NCBI RefSeq assembly: GCF_024806495.1
Contig: NZ_JANUFF010000018.1
Location: forward strand, 1 to 63,817
DNA length: 63,817 nt
Reading direction: 5' to 3'
From: Chryseobacterium sp. JUb7
Lineage (GTDB): Bacteria > Bacteroidota > Bacteroidia > Flavobacteriales > Weeksellaceae
The notes below the pieces were generated by a model. It saw nothing but the letters and a program-made list of their open reading frames with translations, was not told the origin of the DNA and did not search any database. Position 1 is the first letter of the stretch. Every line of letters starts with the position of its first letter. Positions 1 through 8,710 of the stretch are shown here, one piece after another. The position numbers and the translations under genes are program-made.

Positions 1-18
1 AACCCCGGAAACAATGCA

Positions 19-51
19 TAAAAAATCCGGAAAATTAACATCTTCCGGATT
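19..51 (-). terminator. Rho-independent terminator
   Basis: Arms AATCCGGAA (24-32) and TTCCGGATT (43-51) pair perfectly across a 10-nt loop. Read on the minus strand the stem runs into TTTTT. It lies about 70 nt past the stop of the SUFU-like gene and would end its transcript. Confidence 0.65.
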
Positions 52-119
52 AATATTGTAATTGATAACTTGTAAACCTATTTTAGGACTAGTCACTATA
101 AACTCAAAGTAGTATTTGT

Positions 120-674
120 TTACCAAGAATATTTATCTCTCTCTAGATCCCACAAATCATTTATTTCATTTTCTTCTAAAAAATTCTCAAAAGAACTCCA
201 TCCTTTTTCTCTTATTAGTTCTGCTTCTTCTTGATAAACAGGTATTATTAATGGAAAAATTACTGTTTTATCTTCTAATCGCAATTGTGATAAGTTATCA
301 TCAAAATAAAAAGGTAGAGTAAAATATAATGAATTCATTTTTGTTTCAGAAGTCATCGTGAAACTAAATGATATGACATCACCATGAAGTACTCTTTTTT
401 TATTGTCAATCAAATATTCTGCAAAACTTGTTAGAAATGAAGCTATTTCATCTTTATCATATTTTGCCATAGAGACAAAAATAAATTCATAATAGTAATC
501 AATAAAATAGCGATTCATTCCAAGTGTAGAATATGTTCTAATATCTTCAAAAGGAATATTATCATATATTGAAATTGTTATATTATACTTTTTATCAACA
601 ATATCTGCTCCTCTAGATATTATACCGATGTGTTTTTCTAAATGTTCTACTAAAAGAGATTCCATATTTTTCAT
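120..674 (-). CDS. SUFU-like protein, candidate immunity protein
   Basis: A 184-aa soluble protein without signal peptide or membrane segment. The C-terminal third (a hydrophobic strand ending in IPVYQEEAELIREKG, then an acidic helix, then a WDLER-type strand) resembles the end of bacterial suppressor-of-fused (SUFU) domains, where a pattern like lyKEE..f....g...ll..f...gi..v.dl.R is usual. SUFU-domain proteins often act as immunity proteins in polymorphic toxin loci. Its place as the last gene downstream of an Rhs operon fits that role. It is separated from the gene before it by about 220 nt and has its own terminator, so it may be an older immunity gene kept after a toxin tip was replaced. 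The family call rests on pattern recognition only. Confidence 0.5.
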   Translation of the reverse strand: MKNMESLLVEHLEKHIGIISRGADIVDKKYNITISIYDNIPFEDIRTYSTLGMNRYFIDYYYEFIFVSMAKYDKDEIASFLTSFAEYLIDNKKRVLHGDVISFSFTMTSETKMNSLYFTLPFYFDDNLSQLRLEDKTVIFPLIIPVYQEEAELIREKGWSSFENFLEENEINDLWDLERDKYSW

Positions 675-714
675 TATAGAGATTTGATATTAAATACCAT
701 CCTGTCATATTTTA

Positions 715-855
715 GTGTACGTCATATTCGACTTCGCTTACCTCACTACTTTTACTAACTCTATTCCATGCGAAACTCACTCTTATATTTTCTAGTTTTT
801 TACCATAAACCACCGCAAAAATGGCGGTGGTTTCAAAGTCATAGACTTTGTGGAA
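715..855 (-). pseudogene. Start-less 47-codon ORF fragment
   Basis: Between two real genes, the minus strand stays open for 47 codons, from just after a TGA (856-858) to a TAA (712-714). The translation contains phrases such as AIFAVVYGKKL, RVSFAWNRVSK and SEVSEVEYDVH, which look protein-like rather than random, but there is no ATG. It contains a perfect 10-bp inverted repeat (807-816 and 824-833). I read it as the remnant of an older gene or toxin tip, or a mobile intergenic sequence. Function unknown. Confidence 0.3.
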
Positions 856-896
856 TCAAGGAAATGCAACTTTAAAAGTTTTTTTTGGTTCCTGTA

Positions 897-1520
897 TCAT
901 TTACTCTTCTCAATTTTTGCCTCTTTTGGAAGATCAAAGAATGAATTTGAAAGTTCTTTAGTTTCTATTTTAGTAGCAATACTTGTCATTTCAAACTGTT
1001 TGTTTTCTATAACCATTTTTAATGGGAAAGCTTTGGCTTTGGAAATATAATCAAACCAATTTCCAAGTTTATGATTTTTAAAAAAATTAGGATTAACAAA
1101 AAGTTTAGAGTTGAAATAATATTTCTGAATTCCACTTGTACATGTTAAGATTATTTCATCACACTGCATATTTAATACTGTTGCAACATTTTTATTTATT
1201 TCAACTTTTAAAACATTGTCTCCTTGAATACTACAATCATTCCAATAAATTGTTTCTGAATTAGACATTTTATTATAGAGTTTATTTTCTTTATTTAAGT
1301 AAAGTTGCCACGGAACCAATTTTCCATTTGTTGTTGATTTATAATTTCCGTTTTGGGTAAAATAATTTTGAGTTGTTCCTAGCATTAGGCTTAATTGCTC
1401 ATTACTTAGTTGATTATTCTTACTTTTATATGTATTAGAATAAGTTATTTCTCCTTTGAAATCTTTTGAATACAAGATTGTTGAAAAGAAAATAAGTGAA
1501 ATTTTAAATATATTTTTCAT
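897..1520 (-). CDS. Secreted protein of unknown function (GLPGLI/DUF4412-like)
   Basis: 207 aa with an N-terminal signal peptide (hydrophobic FKISLIFFSTILYS) and no later membrane segment, so exported to the periplasm or outer membrane. The body has short beta-strand phrases (GEITYSNTY, YFTQNGNYKS, LPWQLYLN-like, KLYNK, IQKYYFNSKLFVNP) that recall the Bacteroidota GLPGLI and DUF4412 families, whose function is unknown. It starts 9 nt after the preceding gene and is co-transcribed with the Rhs genes. By position it could be an immunity or accessory protein for the Rhs toxin. The sequence alone does not prove this. Confidence 0.55.
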   Translation of the reverse strand: MKNIFKISLIFFSTILYSKDFKGEITYSNTYKSKNNQLSNEQLSLMLGTTQNYFTQNGNYKSTTNGKLVPWQLYLNKENKLYNKMSNSETIYWNDCSIQGDNVLKVEINKNVATVLNMQCDEIILTCTSGIQKYYFNSKLFVNPNFFKNHKLGNWFDYISKAKAFPLKMVIENKQFEMTSIATKIETKELSNSFFDLPKEAKIEKSK

Positions 1521-1529
1521 TATATTGTT

Positions 1530-1874
1530 TTAAAAATGTTCATTAAATTGTGTTATCATTAATTTAGGCTTACTTGTTGAATACTTTACTTTCACGCTAT
1601 CTCCAACATTAAATCTTTGGGACTCACTAAAACCATCCGATTCAATATATTCTTTTTTATCAACAATATATTTTACCCATAAATGATTTCCTTTTTGTAC
1701 AGATTTTCTTGTTACAACCCCATTTATAATTTTGAAATCTTTATTTATAAATTCAACATTTTTTAATTCATTTTTACGTAAAGTCGTTGCTAAGTAATAT
1801 ATACCAAGCATTAGTAAAGCTAAAATGCTAAAAATTTTTATTTTATCTTTCATTAATTGATTAATTAATTCCAA
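1530..1874 (-). CDS. Small single-pass membrane protein, DUF3592-like
   Basis: 114 aa. One membrane helix near the N-terminus (about residues 13-30, FSILALLMLGIYYLATTL) is followed by a small beta-rich domain with GVVTRKSVQKG, LWVKYIVDKKEY and FNVGDSVKVKYSTSKPK. That layout is like DUF3592-type domains, where an extracytoplasmic OB-like fold follows a membrane helix. Its start overlaps the end of the Rhs gene by 14 nt, the usual place for the immunity gene of an Rhs toxin. It is therefore the first candidate for the cognate immunity protein, and its membrane location would suit a toxin acting in the periplasm or membrane. This role is inferred. Confidence 0.55.
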   Translation of the reverse strand: MELINQLMKDKIKIFSILALLMLGIYYLATTLRKNELKNVEFINKDFKIINGVVTRKSVQKGNHLWVKYIVDKKEYIESDGFSESQRFNVGDSVKVKYSTSKPKLMITQFNEHF

Positions 1875-4800
1875 AAAATGATTTTATTTTATCTGAAATC
1901 GAATTCTGAGCAGCTTTATTAACTACTTCTCCATTTTTAACAGCTGTTTTAACAAGTTTTGCAGCAGCAGTATTTTTTCTGGCAAATTTAACTCCGCTTT
2001 GTGCGATTCCCATTCTTTTTTGTGCTACTAGTGCTCTAGACCCATAGATATTAGTTCCATTGTTAGTAACCCTATTAAATGTATTTGTAGTTCGCGCTAA
2101 AACTGTTGCAGCTTTTGTTTCTGCTGTTGTTGCTTTTGTTAAAGCTTTACTAGCCGCACGATTTAAACCTTTAGCGGCGACTTTTCCGGCCTGGCCTGCT
2201 GCGACATCCATTATTCCATCTGCAGCCGCTTTTCCTAAACTCTTTTTGCCATTTAGTATATTTTGATTACCATCTTTAGCGGAATAATCAATAGATGCTT
2301 TAGTTACAACCGAGCCTGTTTCTATTGCCAGAGCAGCACCAGCACCAACACCAGAACCAATCAAACCTCCTTTAAGTGTTTCTACCCCAACATCGGCCCA
2401 ATCTACTTCATTCAAAGATTTTCCTGATAAAAGCTGTCCTCCCAATTCTAAACCTCCACCAATTAAAGCACCTCCTATTGCTGTTAAACAATTCGGACAT
2501 CTACCATCTGGATCATCAAATTTAATAGGATTATTATATCCATAAGCATAAGGATTCAAATTATTAGTATTAAAAATGCCTCCTCCATTAGAAAGAATTA
2601 TACCTGCTGATATATTTGAAGCTTCACCGTCATCTTCATCAATTTCATTTGGATTAAATGTGAAATCATGATCATTTATTAATGGATCGGTTTGTATCCA
2701 GCGAGCGATATCTGGCATATATTCTCTCCAGCCATAACTGTACATTCCGGTTTCCTGAAGTTCTTTCCCGTTGTACTTGTATTGGTATGCATTGTTATTA
2801 GTTGCAGTATAATTATGTAACATTCCAAAAGGATAATAATTATTGATTTCCACAATTTCTCCTGGACTCCAAATTGTGGTACAGCCTTTTTTTCCTCCAC
2901 ATTGAAGATAAGAGTAGTCCCTCGGCTGGATAACTCCGTCTTTATTAGCATCTGAATAACTCAACCTTATATTTCCTAAATGATCCGTAAAATTATAAAT
3001 GTACTTTCCAAGAAGTGCATCATAATATCCTTCCGAAGTAGGAATAATTCGCAGTTTTATCACAGGAACTTCATTTGGATCAGGAATATAAGTTCCAATG
3101 CCATTCCATGATTCTTGTGAAAACGTAGATTTATACTGAAACCCACCCAAATAATCTGTTTCTATATCTCCAAAGAGCTTCTTTACTTTCACTCCGTCTG
3201 CTCTGTAAGTAGTATTTGTTACTTTAGAGTTCTGGGTAATCTGTTTTGGTAAATTTAAATAATTATATTGAATAGAAGAGATACCTTTATCATTGTGAGT
3301 TGTCATATTACCATTATCATCGTAGGAGATATCATTTCCTCCCAAAGGATAACCTGACGGATTGAGCTGTTCATCAGTTACTTTTGTCAGTCTATTTCCA
3401 ATATAATCATATTTAAGATTATCAACAACCATTGCGATGTTGGTTCCCTGTAAAGCACCTTCAGATCTTTTTAATCTCGAGATATTTCCATTCAAATCAT
3501 AATCTAGTTTTTCAAAATATTCTCCTGCCGACTCATTTCCTTCTTTTTGATAAAAACCTGCTGAAAGTCTGTTTAAAACATCATACGAATATCCATATCT
3601 TTTTAAAGGATCATTTTCTTGAGTTAAAGTTCTCCAAGATACTTCTGCAATATTACCATTGTATTTTGGTTTTACTTTTAGATCTGGAAAATCTGAATTT
3701 GGAATTTCCAAACCTTGAACTGTATTGTAATTGATTTTATATCCAAACAAATCAGTTCCTAAGTTTGCAGGATTATTAATCTGAGTCATCCACCCTCTGA
3801 TATTGTAGGCATAATCAATGGTTTGAAGTGGCGTTGCAACATTAATCCCACCAACTTTTTTAGATTCTAATTGAGAAAGCTCATTGTATTTATTCTGAGC
3901 TAAGATTTCTTCTGTATTGTTATCTACTTTATGTTTATGAACGAGTAATCTGTTTTGATGATCATAAGTAAACGTTTCAGTGATTATTCTTTCAGTATCC
4001 GTATTTAATCTTTTGTGACGGGTAATGCTTTGCTTAGGCATACCCGCAAAATCAAACTCAAATTTTGTTTCGGTAAACCCTCCCAAATGATTAATAGAAT
4101 ATGTTCCGACAGCTCTTCCTCGGGTATCATAATATGAATAATTCTTTGTCCAGCTATCATCTTCAATGTTTTTAACCAGACTCATTACAGGAAGTCCTTT
4201 AGTGCTTTTACCTGTAGCTGTAGGATTATCCGTTAAAGTAGATCCGAAAATATCGGTTGGAAAAGTTGGATTAAAACTGTAATTTGGGTAAGTATCATAA
4301 TAGTTAACGCTCAGTATCGTGGGTATTTCACCTGCAAAGGCATTATCTGTATAATAAATGGTTGTTGCGCTTCTGTTAAAGCCTGTTGTATTTCTACTTT
4401 CGGTAATAATCAGATCTTTGATCTCGTTTTGTCTTGCAGCTCTTTCTCCACCGGTCAAAAATCCTGTATATGCGGGTCTTCCCAATTGATCATATTTAGT
4501 GATCAGCCATTTGTTTTGAGCTTTTAGGTTGGCATCCTGAGTAAGGATCAGCCTGTCTGCTTTGTCATACACCATATATTCCCAGCCTTTGCCCGGCAAT
4601 TTCTTTTCTACCAATCTTCCTCTTCCGTCATATCGGTATTCGTAAGCAAGAGCCTGTTGATCACTCAAATTCCATGTCTGTTTTTTAGATAATAAAGGGG
4701 GAATAACCCATGCCAGCTGATTATACTCATTGTATACATAATAAGTATCAACATTTTCTGTGCCTTTGATTTTTCTGACTAATACAACCTGTCCCTGACC

Positions 4801-5418
4801 GTTTTTAAACTCAATAGTTTTATTTCCGTCTTCATCGGTTACGGTGTTTTTGTATAGTTGGTTGGCTCCGTAATTCCCTCCATAATTAATGGTAGATTTA
4901 GTTGCATTGTTTTCCCATGTTGTCGTAGTGGTATACTTAATAACCTCACCCGTAATATTGGCATCATAATCAAATTTTACGGGTTTATTAGCCCAATCCG
5001 TTCCCAGCTGAATTTGCTGCTGAACTCTGTCTAACGGGGAGTTTTCCAGTACTTTTTCTGCATAGATTTTTTCTGATCCATACGATGCAGAAGCATTTGC
5101 CAATGGAGTTGGAACAATAGCTCCGTTTAAGGTCTGAGATTGTGGAACAGGAAGATAATCTTTAACCTGTCTTCCAAAACCATCATATTCGATATGAGTT
5201 ACCACATCTCTTCCTAACGGTGATGCTTTTACATTCACTACCTGTTTTGGTCGTCCTAAGCCGTCAAAATACTGAACGGTTTCTGAGGCTTTAGGATTTG
5301 GAAGTGTAGGGTCTGATAAATATTTTTTTGAATATACATAGTTCTCCGTGGGCGAGAGCTGAGCATGGGCTAAACTCGTGACAAGCAAAGCGCCAATCGG
5401 GATTAATATTTTTTTCAT
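1861..5418 (-). CDS. Rhs/YD-repeat polymorphic toxin with unassigned C-terminal tip
   Basis: 1185 aa. Signal peptide (residues 1-20, ending AHAQ), then a DUF6443-type N-terminal region (phrases YFDGLGRPKQVV and EYDGFGRQVKDYLP), YD/RHS repeats (YDGRGRLVEK, YDKADRLI, YDVLNRLSAG), and an Rhs-associated core around residues 880-970 (NYYPFGM, YKYNGKE, NPYAYGYNNP, closing DPDG). After DPDG, a 214-residue variable tip begins with a Gly/Ala-rich helical stretch resembling a glycine zipper, goes on with Ala/Lys/Thr-rich helices, and ends SFFGIN. I recognise no nuclease or deaminase motif there. The core contains an unusual acidic insert (PNEIDEDDGEAS). In Bacteroidota such proteins are exported and displayed, and the tip acts on competitors. 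Fourth position in the operon; the small gene after it overlaps by 14 nt. Confidence 0.85.
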   Translation of the reverse strand: MKKILIPIGALLVTSLAHAQLSPTENYVYSKKYLSDPTLPNPKASETVQYFDGLGRPKQVVNVKASPLGRDVVTHIEYDGFGRQVKDYLPVPQSQTLNGAIVPTPLANASASYGSEKIYAEKVLENSPLDRVQQQIQLGTDWANKPVKFDYDANITGEVIKYTTTTTWENNATKSTINYGGNYGANQLYKNTVTDEDGNKTIEFKNGQGQVVLVRKIKGTENVDTYYVYNEYNQLAWVIPPLLSKKQTWNLSDQQALAYEYRYDGRGRLVEKKLPGKGWEYMVYDKADRLILTQDANLKAQNKWLITKYDQLGRPAYTGFLTGGERAARQNEIKDLIITESRNTTGFNRSATTIYYTDNAFAGEIPTILSVNYYDTYPNYSFNPTFPTDIFGSTLTDNPTATGKSTKGLPVMSLVKNIEDDSWTKNYSYYDTRGRAVGTYSINHLGGFTETKFEFDFAGMPKQSITRHKRLNTDTERIITETFTYDHQNRLLVHKHKVDNNTEEILAQNKYNELSQLESKKVGGINVATPLQTIDYAYNIRGWMTQINNPANLGTDLFGYKINYNTVQGLEIPNSDFPDLKVKPKYNGNIAEVSWRTLTQENDPLKRYGYSYDVLNRLSAGFYQKEGNESAGEYFEKLDYDLNGNISRLKRSEGALQGTNIAMVVDNLKYDYIGNRLTKVTDEQLNPSGYPLGGNDISYDDNGNMTTHNDKGISSIQYNYLNLPKQITQNSKVTNTTYRADGVKVKKLFGDIETDYLGGFQYKSTFSQESWNGIGTYIPDPNEVPVIKLRIIPTSEGYYDALLGKYIYNFTDHLGNIRLSYSDANKDGVIQPRDYSYLQCGGKKGCTTIWSPGEIVEINNYYPFGMLHNYTATNNNAYQYKYNGKELQETGMYSYGWREYMPDIARWIQTDPLINDHDFTFNPNEIDEDDGEASNISAGIILSNGGGIFNTNNLNPYAYGYNNPIKFDDPDGRCPNCLTAIGGALIGGGLELGGQLLSGKSLNEVDWADVGVETLKGGLIGSGVGAGAALAIETGSVVTKASIDYSAKDGNQNILNGKKSLGKAAADGIMDVAAGQAGKVAAKGLNRAASKALTKATTAETKAATVLARTTNTFNRVTNNGTNIYGSRALVAQKRMGIAQSGVKFARKNTAAAKLVKTAVKNGEVVNKAAQNSISDKIKSFFGIN

Positions 5419-5424
5419 TGTGTG

Positions 5425-8400
5425 TTAGTTTTTGTAGTTGTATTTAAATTCTTTCAACAATTTTCCTGTTGCATCATTTTCTCTGATTTCCTTTAACCTG
5501 TTGGCAGTATCATAGATATATACCTCTCTGATTCCTGATGGTGGAGTAATGCTTCTTACCCCAATTAGTGGATCGTAAGTATAAGTACTCACCTGATAAT
5601 TTGGTAAATTATTTTTAAAAATATTTAATACAGATAAAAATGAGGTCTCGTCATTATTTGAAGCTGCTAAAGCATCGGTATTGGATGCATTAACAATACT
5701 GTCAATGAATGACTGTTGAATATCAGATAGTTTTGCTCCCTCTATTTTTGCAATAGGTTGGGTATTGTTATAACCCCAAATGATTGTTGTAGAAACACCA
5801 TCTTTGGTGGTGTACTGCTGTAAATTACCATTGGAATCGTATTTATCATAGGTTATTTCTGTAGATGCAGTTGTTCCATTTTGGAGGTCATATGATAATG
5901 CAGATAATGGCAATATTAAATTTCCAGATTGCGCTGTTGGCAATGATGTCGGATAAACTGTATCTGTTTTTGATAATATTTTCCCAGCATCATTAGAATT
6001 TTGTTTTTGTAAGACGATGGTTTCTAGCGGAATGCCTGTCATGTTTTTATCAATCATCAGCTGATTGCCTTTTTCATGAGCGTAGCTATAAGAGGTTTTA
6101 TTTACTGTACCATCAGAAGACTCTACATCGAGAGATATAGGATTAAGATGTTTATGCTCTGAATTATAAAAGTAATTGGTTGTTTCAACTATATTTTGAT
6201 TATTAAAATAGTTTGTTTTTTTTTGCATCTTCAGCTTCATCCAACTTGAAGTAATCTCATAACGGGTAAACTCAAATGTTGGAACGTGAATAAAACAATT
6301 AGGAATAAGAAAGCATGGTTCTTTAACTATTTTTGTAATTTTCATTTGGTAAGGACGTATTGTAACATCAGGGAACATACTTAAATAGTCACTGGATTTT
6401 TGATTAAAATAATTATCGGGAGAATATTCATTCTCTGTTTTTTTTATCAAATTATTATTTGAATCGAAAATTTCTTTTGTAAGTAAAAGCCCTCTCGCAA
6501 ATTGATTATTTACAAAAGTCTGAAAAGGAGTTTCACTATTGTACGCATTTGTGGAAGGTGCATTATAATAGGTATCAACTGTTTTCCATTTTGTATTAAG
6601 ATTATTTACATCTACTCTTTCGGTTATCACTTTATTATAAACAGTTGGCTTTCCATTAATTGTGGAAAGGTTAAAGTTTCCTGAGTTACTAATAATTAGC
6701 CTTCTACATGTTTCGCCCCAATAACCATGAGGAGATGAGGCAAAATAATAGTAATTGATAGGATCTCCCATATATACGCCAGTAGAAAGTCCATTTTCAT
6801 CTTTATATGAAAATCTCTCCTCTATAACATTATTTACATTTTCTTGTTTAACAATTTTCTTTACTCTTATACCACCTACAGATTTGTTGATATTTGTATT
6901 AGGAACTACTGTTTTTTCAAAAAACTTAACAGTAAAAGAAGCATATTTATCTGCTGAAGGATTTTTATGTTTCCTTATTCTCAATTTATAAGAAGGCTTT
7001 TTATCCAATAAGAATTCATAATCTCCATTAAAAATAATGGTTTTTAATACTATATTTGAATTATCTAATATTTCAGCTATAAAATAAGGCTGGTTAATAT
7101 CAGGAAGAGTATTAGAGCCATCATTGAGAGGATTGGCATTACTGGTGAAATTGACCTTAAAAGATACTCTGTTGGCACTTGTGTTTACATTGATAATACT
7201 TTCTGTATAGTTTGAGTCAATCATATGTTCCTGCTGTACTATATTGGTTTCAGTAGGAAAATAGCTTGAATCAAAATCATCCAATTCATATTCAATTCCC
7301 ATTTTTCCTCCTGTAGGATATATAAGTTCTTTTAAACTGCCAGAAACGGCAAAATTAATATCTGGATTCTTATCATCACCCCAACCATAAATATCATCAT
7401 CAAGAGCTACATATGGTATTCCTAAATTATTAGATTTGCCATTAGAATACCCCACGAAATCTGTAGCATCAGAAAGTCTGTTGGGAAGAAGATTACCTTC
7501 ATAATAGGTCAATTTATACGAAGAGTTATCGAACGTATTTTTTACTTCATTTAGTTTTAACCTTTTTGTAAGTGCATCAGTATGATTTGTATAACCTCCA
7601 ATATTTTTAGTATCATCTGTTGTGAAATAACTCTTATTAAGTTGTTGATTGGCTATCAATTTATTACTATTGTCATATACCGAAATATTCTCTAATGCAA
7701 GACCTCCAAGAATGTCCTGTCTATTATTACTGTATGTGAAAAGAGTATAACCATCAGGATAAATAATTTTATCCAGGTATTTCTCTCGTAAGACTTCCGT
7801 TAAAGAGGCATATTCATTGTAGTCAGTATTTGCCACAACTCCGTCAGTTGATGTTTGACATTGTAAAGGATAGCTAAATCCTTTATAATAACTACTTAGA
7901 TACTTATATGAAGGAGTCGACAAATATTCAAACTTAATTTCTTTTCCATTAGGAAGGACAATTTTATCTATCTTAAAATCTGTACTAACAATATTTTCAA
8001 TTGTTGGTAATGCGCCTCCAACTGTTCTCATTTCATTAGCTATAGAAAAATAGTATATATTCCCTGAATCATCCGTTAAAATAAATGGATAAGGCTTGCT
8101 GATTTTAACGCTTGTTTCTCCAATTTTTATGGGTGATCCTGTACTGTCAAGATAAAAATCTCCTGAGCTTCCAGGTATTGAGTACGAAAAAATATCCGGT
8201 TGAGTATCTCTTTTCTGTCCTAAATGATTATACGTATTTGATGGATCTGAGGCATCAAAACCCATAATTTGAGATGCAAAACTAAAATCTGAAGAAGTTC
8301 TATCATTTGGCTGAAAAGCCCCGTCTGCTTGGTTGATAGCAGGAATATAACCTTTATCTTCATTAGCTATTATCTGCTTAGACATAGAAATCCCCCCTAT

Positions 8401-8697
8401 TGATAGCGACCAGCCAAGACCTACTTTTGAAGCAATTTCTTTCACTTTCACACCGGATGCATGGTATTTTAATGAAATCGGCAGGCTATAATTATCAATC
8501 TTAATATTATAAATAGGAATATCTATTCCTACTGTTCCCGTGTGGGTTGTAGTCGGGATATCAATATGCTTTGATAATTGACTGGCATCAGGAGATTTTA
8601 TGGTCAGATTATATTTATTATTCTGCATTTCGGTTGCCTGTTGCGCAGAATACATTTGTGTAGCAATTATAAAAATTGCTGCAATTGTTTTTTTCAT
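5425..8697 (-). CDS. SpvB/YD-repeat-like secreted protein, Rhs partner
   Basis: 1090 aa with a signal peptide (residues 1-19, ending YSAQ). The N-terminal part has IDIPIYNIKI, LPISLKYHASG and KVGLGWSLSIGG, matching the glGWsl signature seen near the start of SpvB/TcB-type and other Rhs-related shells. The middle is beta-rich with no motif I can name. The C-terminal 150 residues carry YD-type phrases (TYDKYDSNGNLQQY, WGYNNTQPIAKIEG, YTYDPLIGVRSI, YIYDTANRLKEIREN). It ends 6 nt before the Rhs gene. Such pairs are common in Chryseobacterium and Flavobacterium, where the long protein probably helps build or anchor the Rhs shell. Its role is inferred from this pairing. Confidence 0.75.
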   Translation of the reverse strand: MKKTIAAIFIIATQMYSAQQATEMQNNKYNLTIKSPDASQLSKHIDIPTTTHTGTVGIDIPIYNIKIDNYSLPISLKYHASGVKVKEIASKVGLGWSLSIGGISMSKQIIANEDKGYIPAINQADGAFQPNDRTSSDFSFASQIMGFDASDPSNTYNHLGQKRDTQPDIFSYSIPGSSGDFYLDSTGSPIKIGETSVKISKPYPFILTDDSGNIYYFSIANEMRTVGGALPTIENIVSTDFKIDKIVLPNGKEIKFEYLSTPSYKYLSSYYKGFSYPLQCQTSTDGVVANTDYNEYASLTEVLREKYLDKIIYPDGYTLFTYSNNRQDILGGLALENISVYDNSNKLIANQQLNKSYFTTDDTKNIGGYTNHTDALTKRLKLNEVKNTFDNSSYKLTYYEGNLLPNRLSDATDFVGYSNGKSNNLGIPYVALDDDIYGWGDDKNPDINFAVSGSLKELIYPTGGKMGIEYELDDFDSSYFPTETNIVQQEHMIDSNYTESIINVNTSANRVSFKVNFTSNANPLNDGSNTLPDINQPYFIAEILDNSNIVLKTIIFNGDYEFLLDKKPSYKLRIRKHKNPSADKYASFTVKFFEKTVVPNTNINKSVGGIRVKKIVKQENVNNVIEERFSYKDENGLSTGVYMGDPINYYYFASSPHGYWGETCRRLIISNSGNFNLSTINGKPTVYNKVITERVDVNNLNTKWKTVDTYYNAPSTNAYNSETPFQTFVNNQFARGLLLTKEIFDSNNNLIKKTENEYSPDNYFNQKSSDYLSMFPDVTIRPYQMKITKIVKEPCFLIPNCFIHVPTFEFTRYEITSSWMKLKMQKKTNYFNNQNIVETTNYFYNSEHKHLNPISLDVESSDGTVNKTSYSYAHEKGNQLMIDKNMTGIPLETIVLQKQNSNDAGKILSKTDTVYPTSLPTAQSGNLILPLSALSYDLQNGTTASTEITYDKYDSNGNLQQYTTKDGVSTTIIWGYNNTQPIAKIEGAKLSDIQQSFIDSIVNASNTDALAASNNDETSFLSVLNIFKNNLPNYQVSTYTYDPLIGVRSITPPSGIREVYIYDTANRLKEIRENDATGKLLKEFKYNYKN

Positions 8698-8710
8698 GAA
8701 TATTTATGTT

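Noticed and set aside
807..833. Perfect 10-bp inverted repeat as a terminator
   Set aside because: Neither strand has a T run after the stem, and it lies within the open fragment 715-855.
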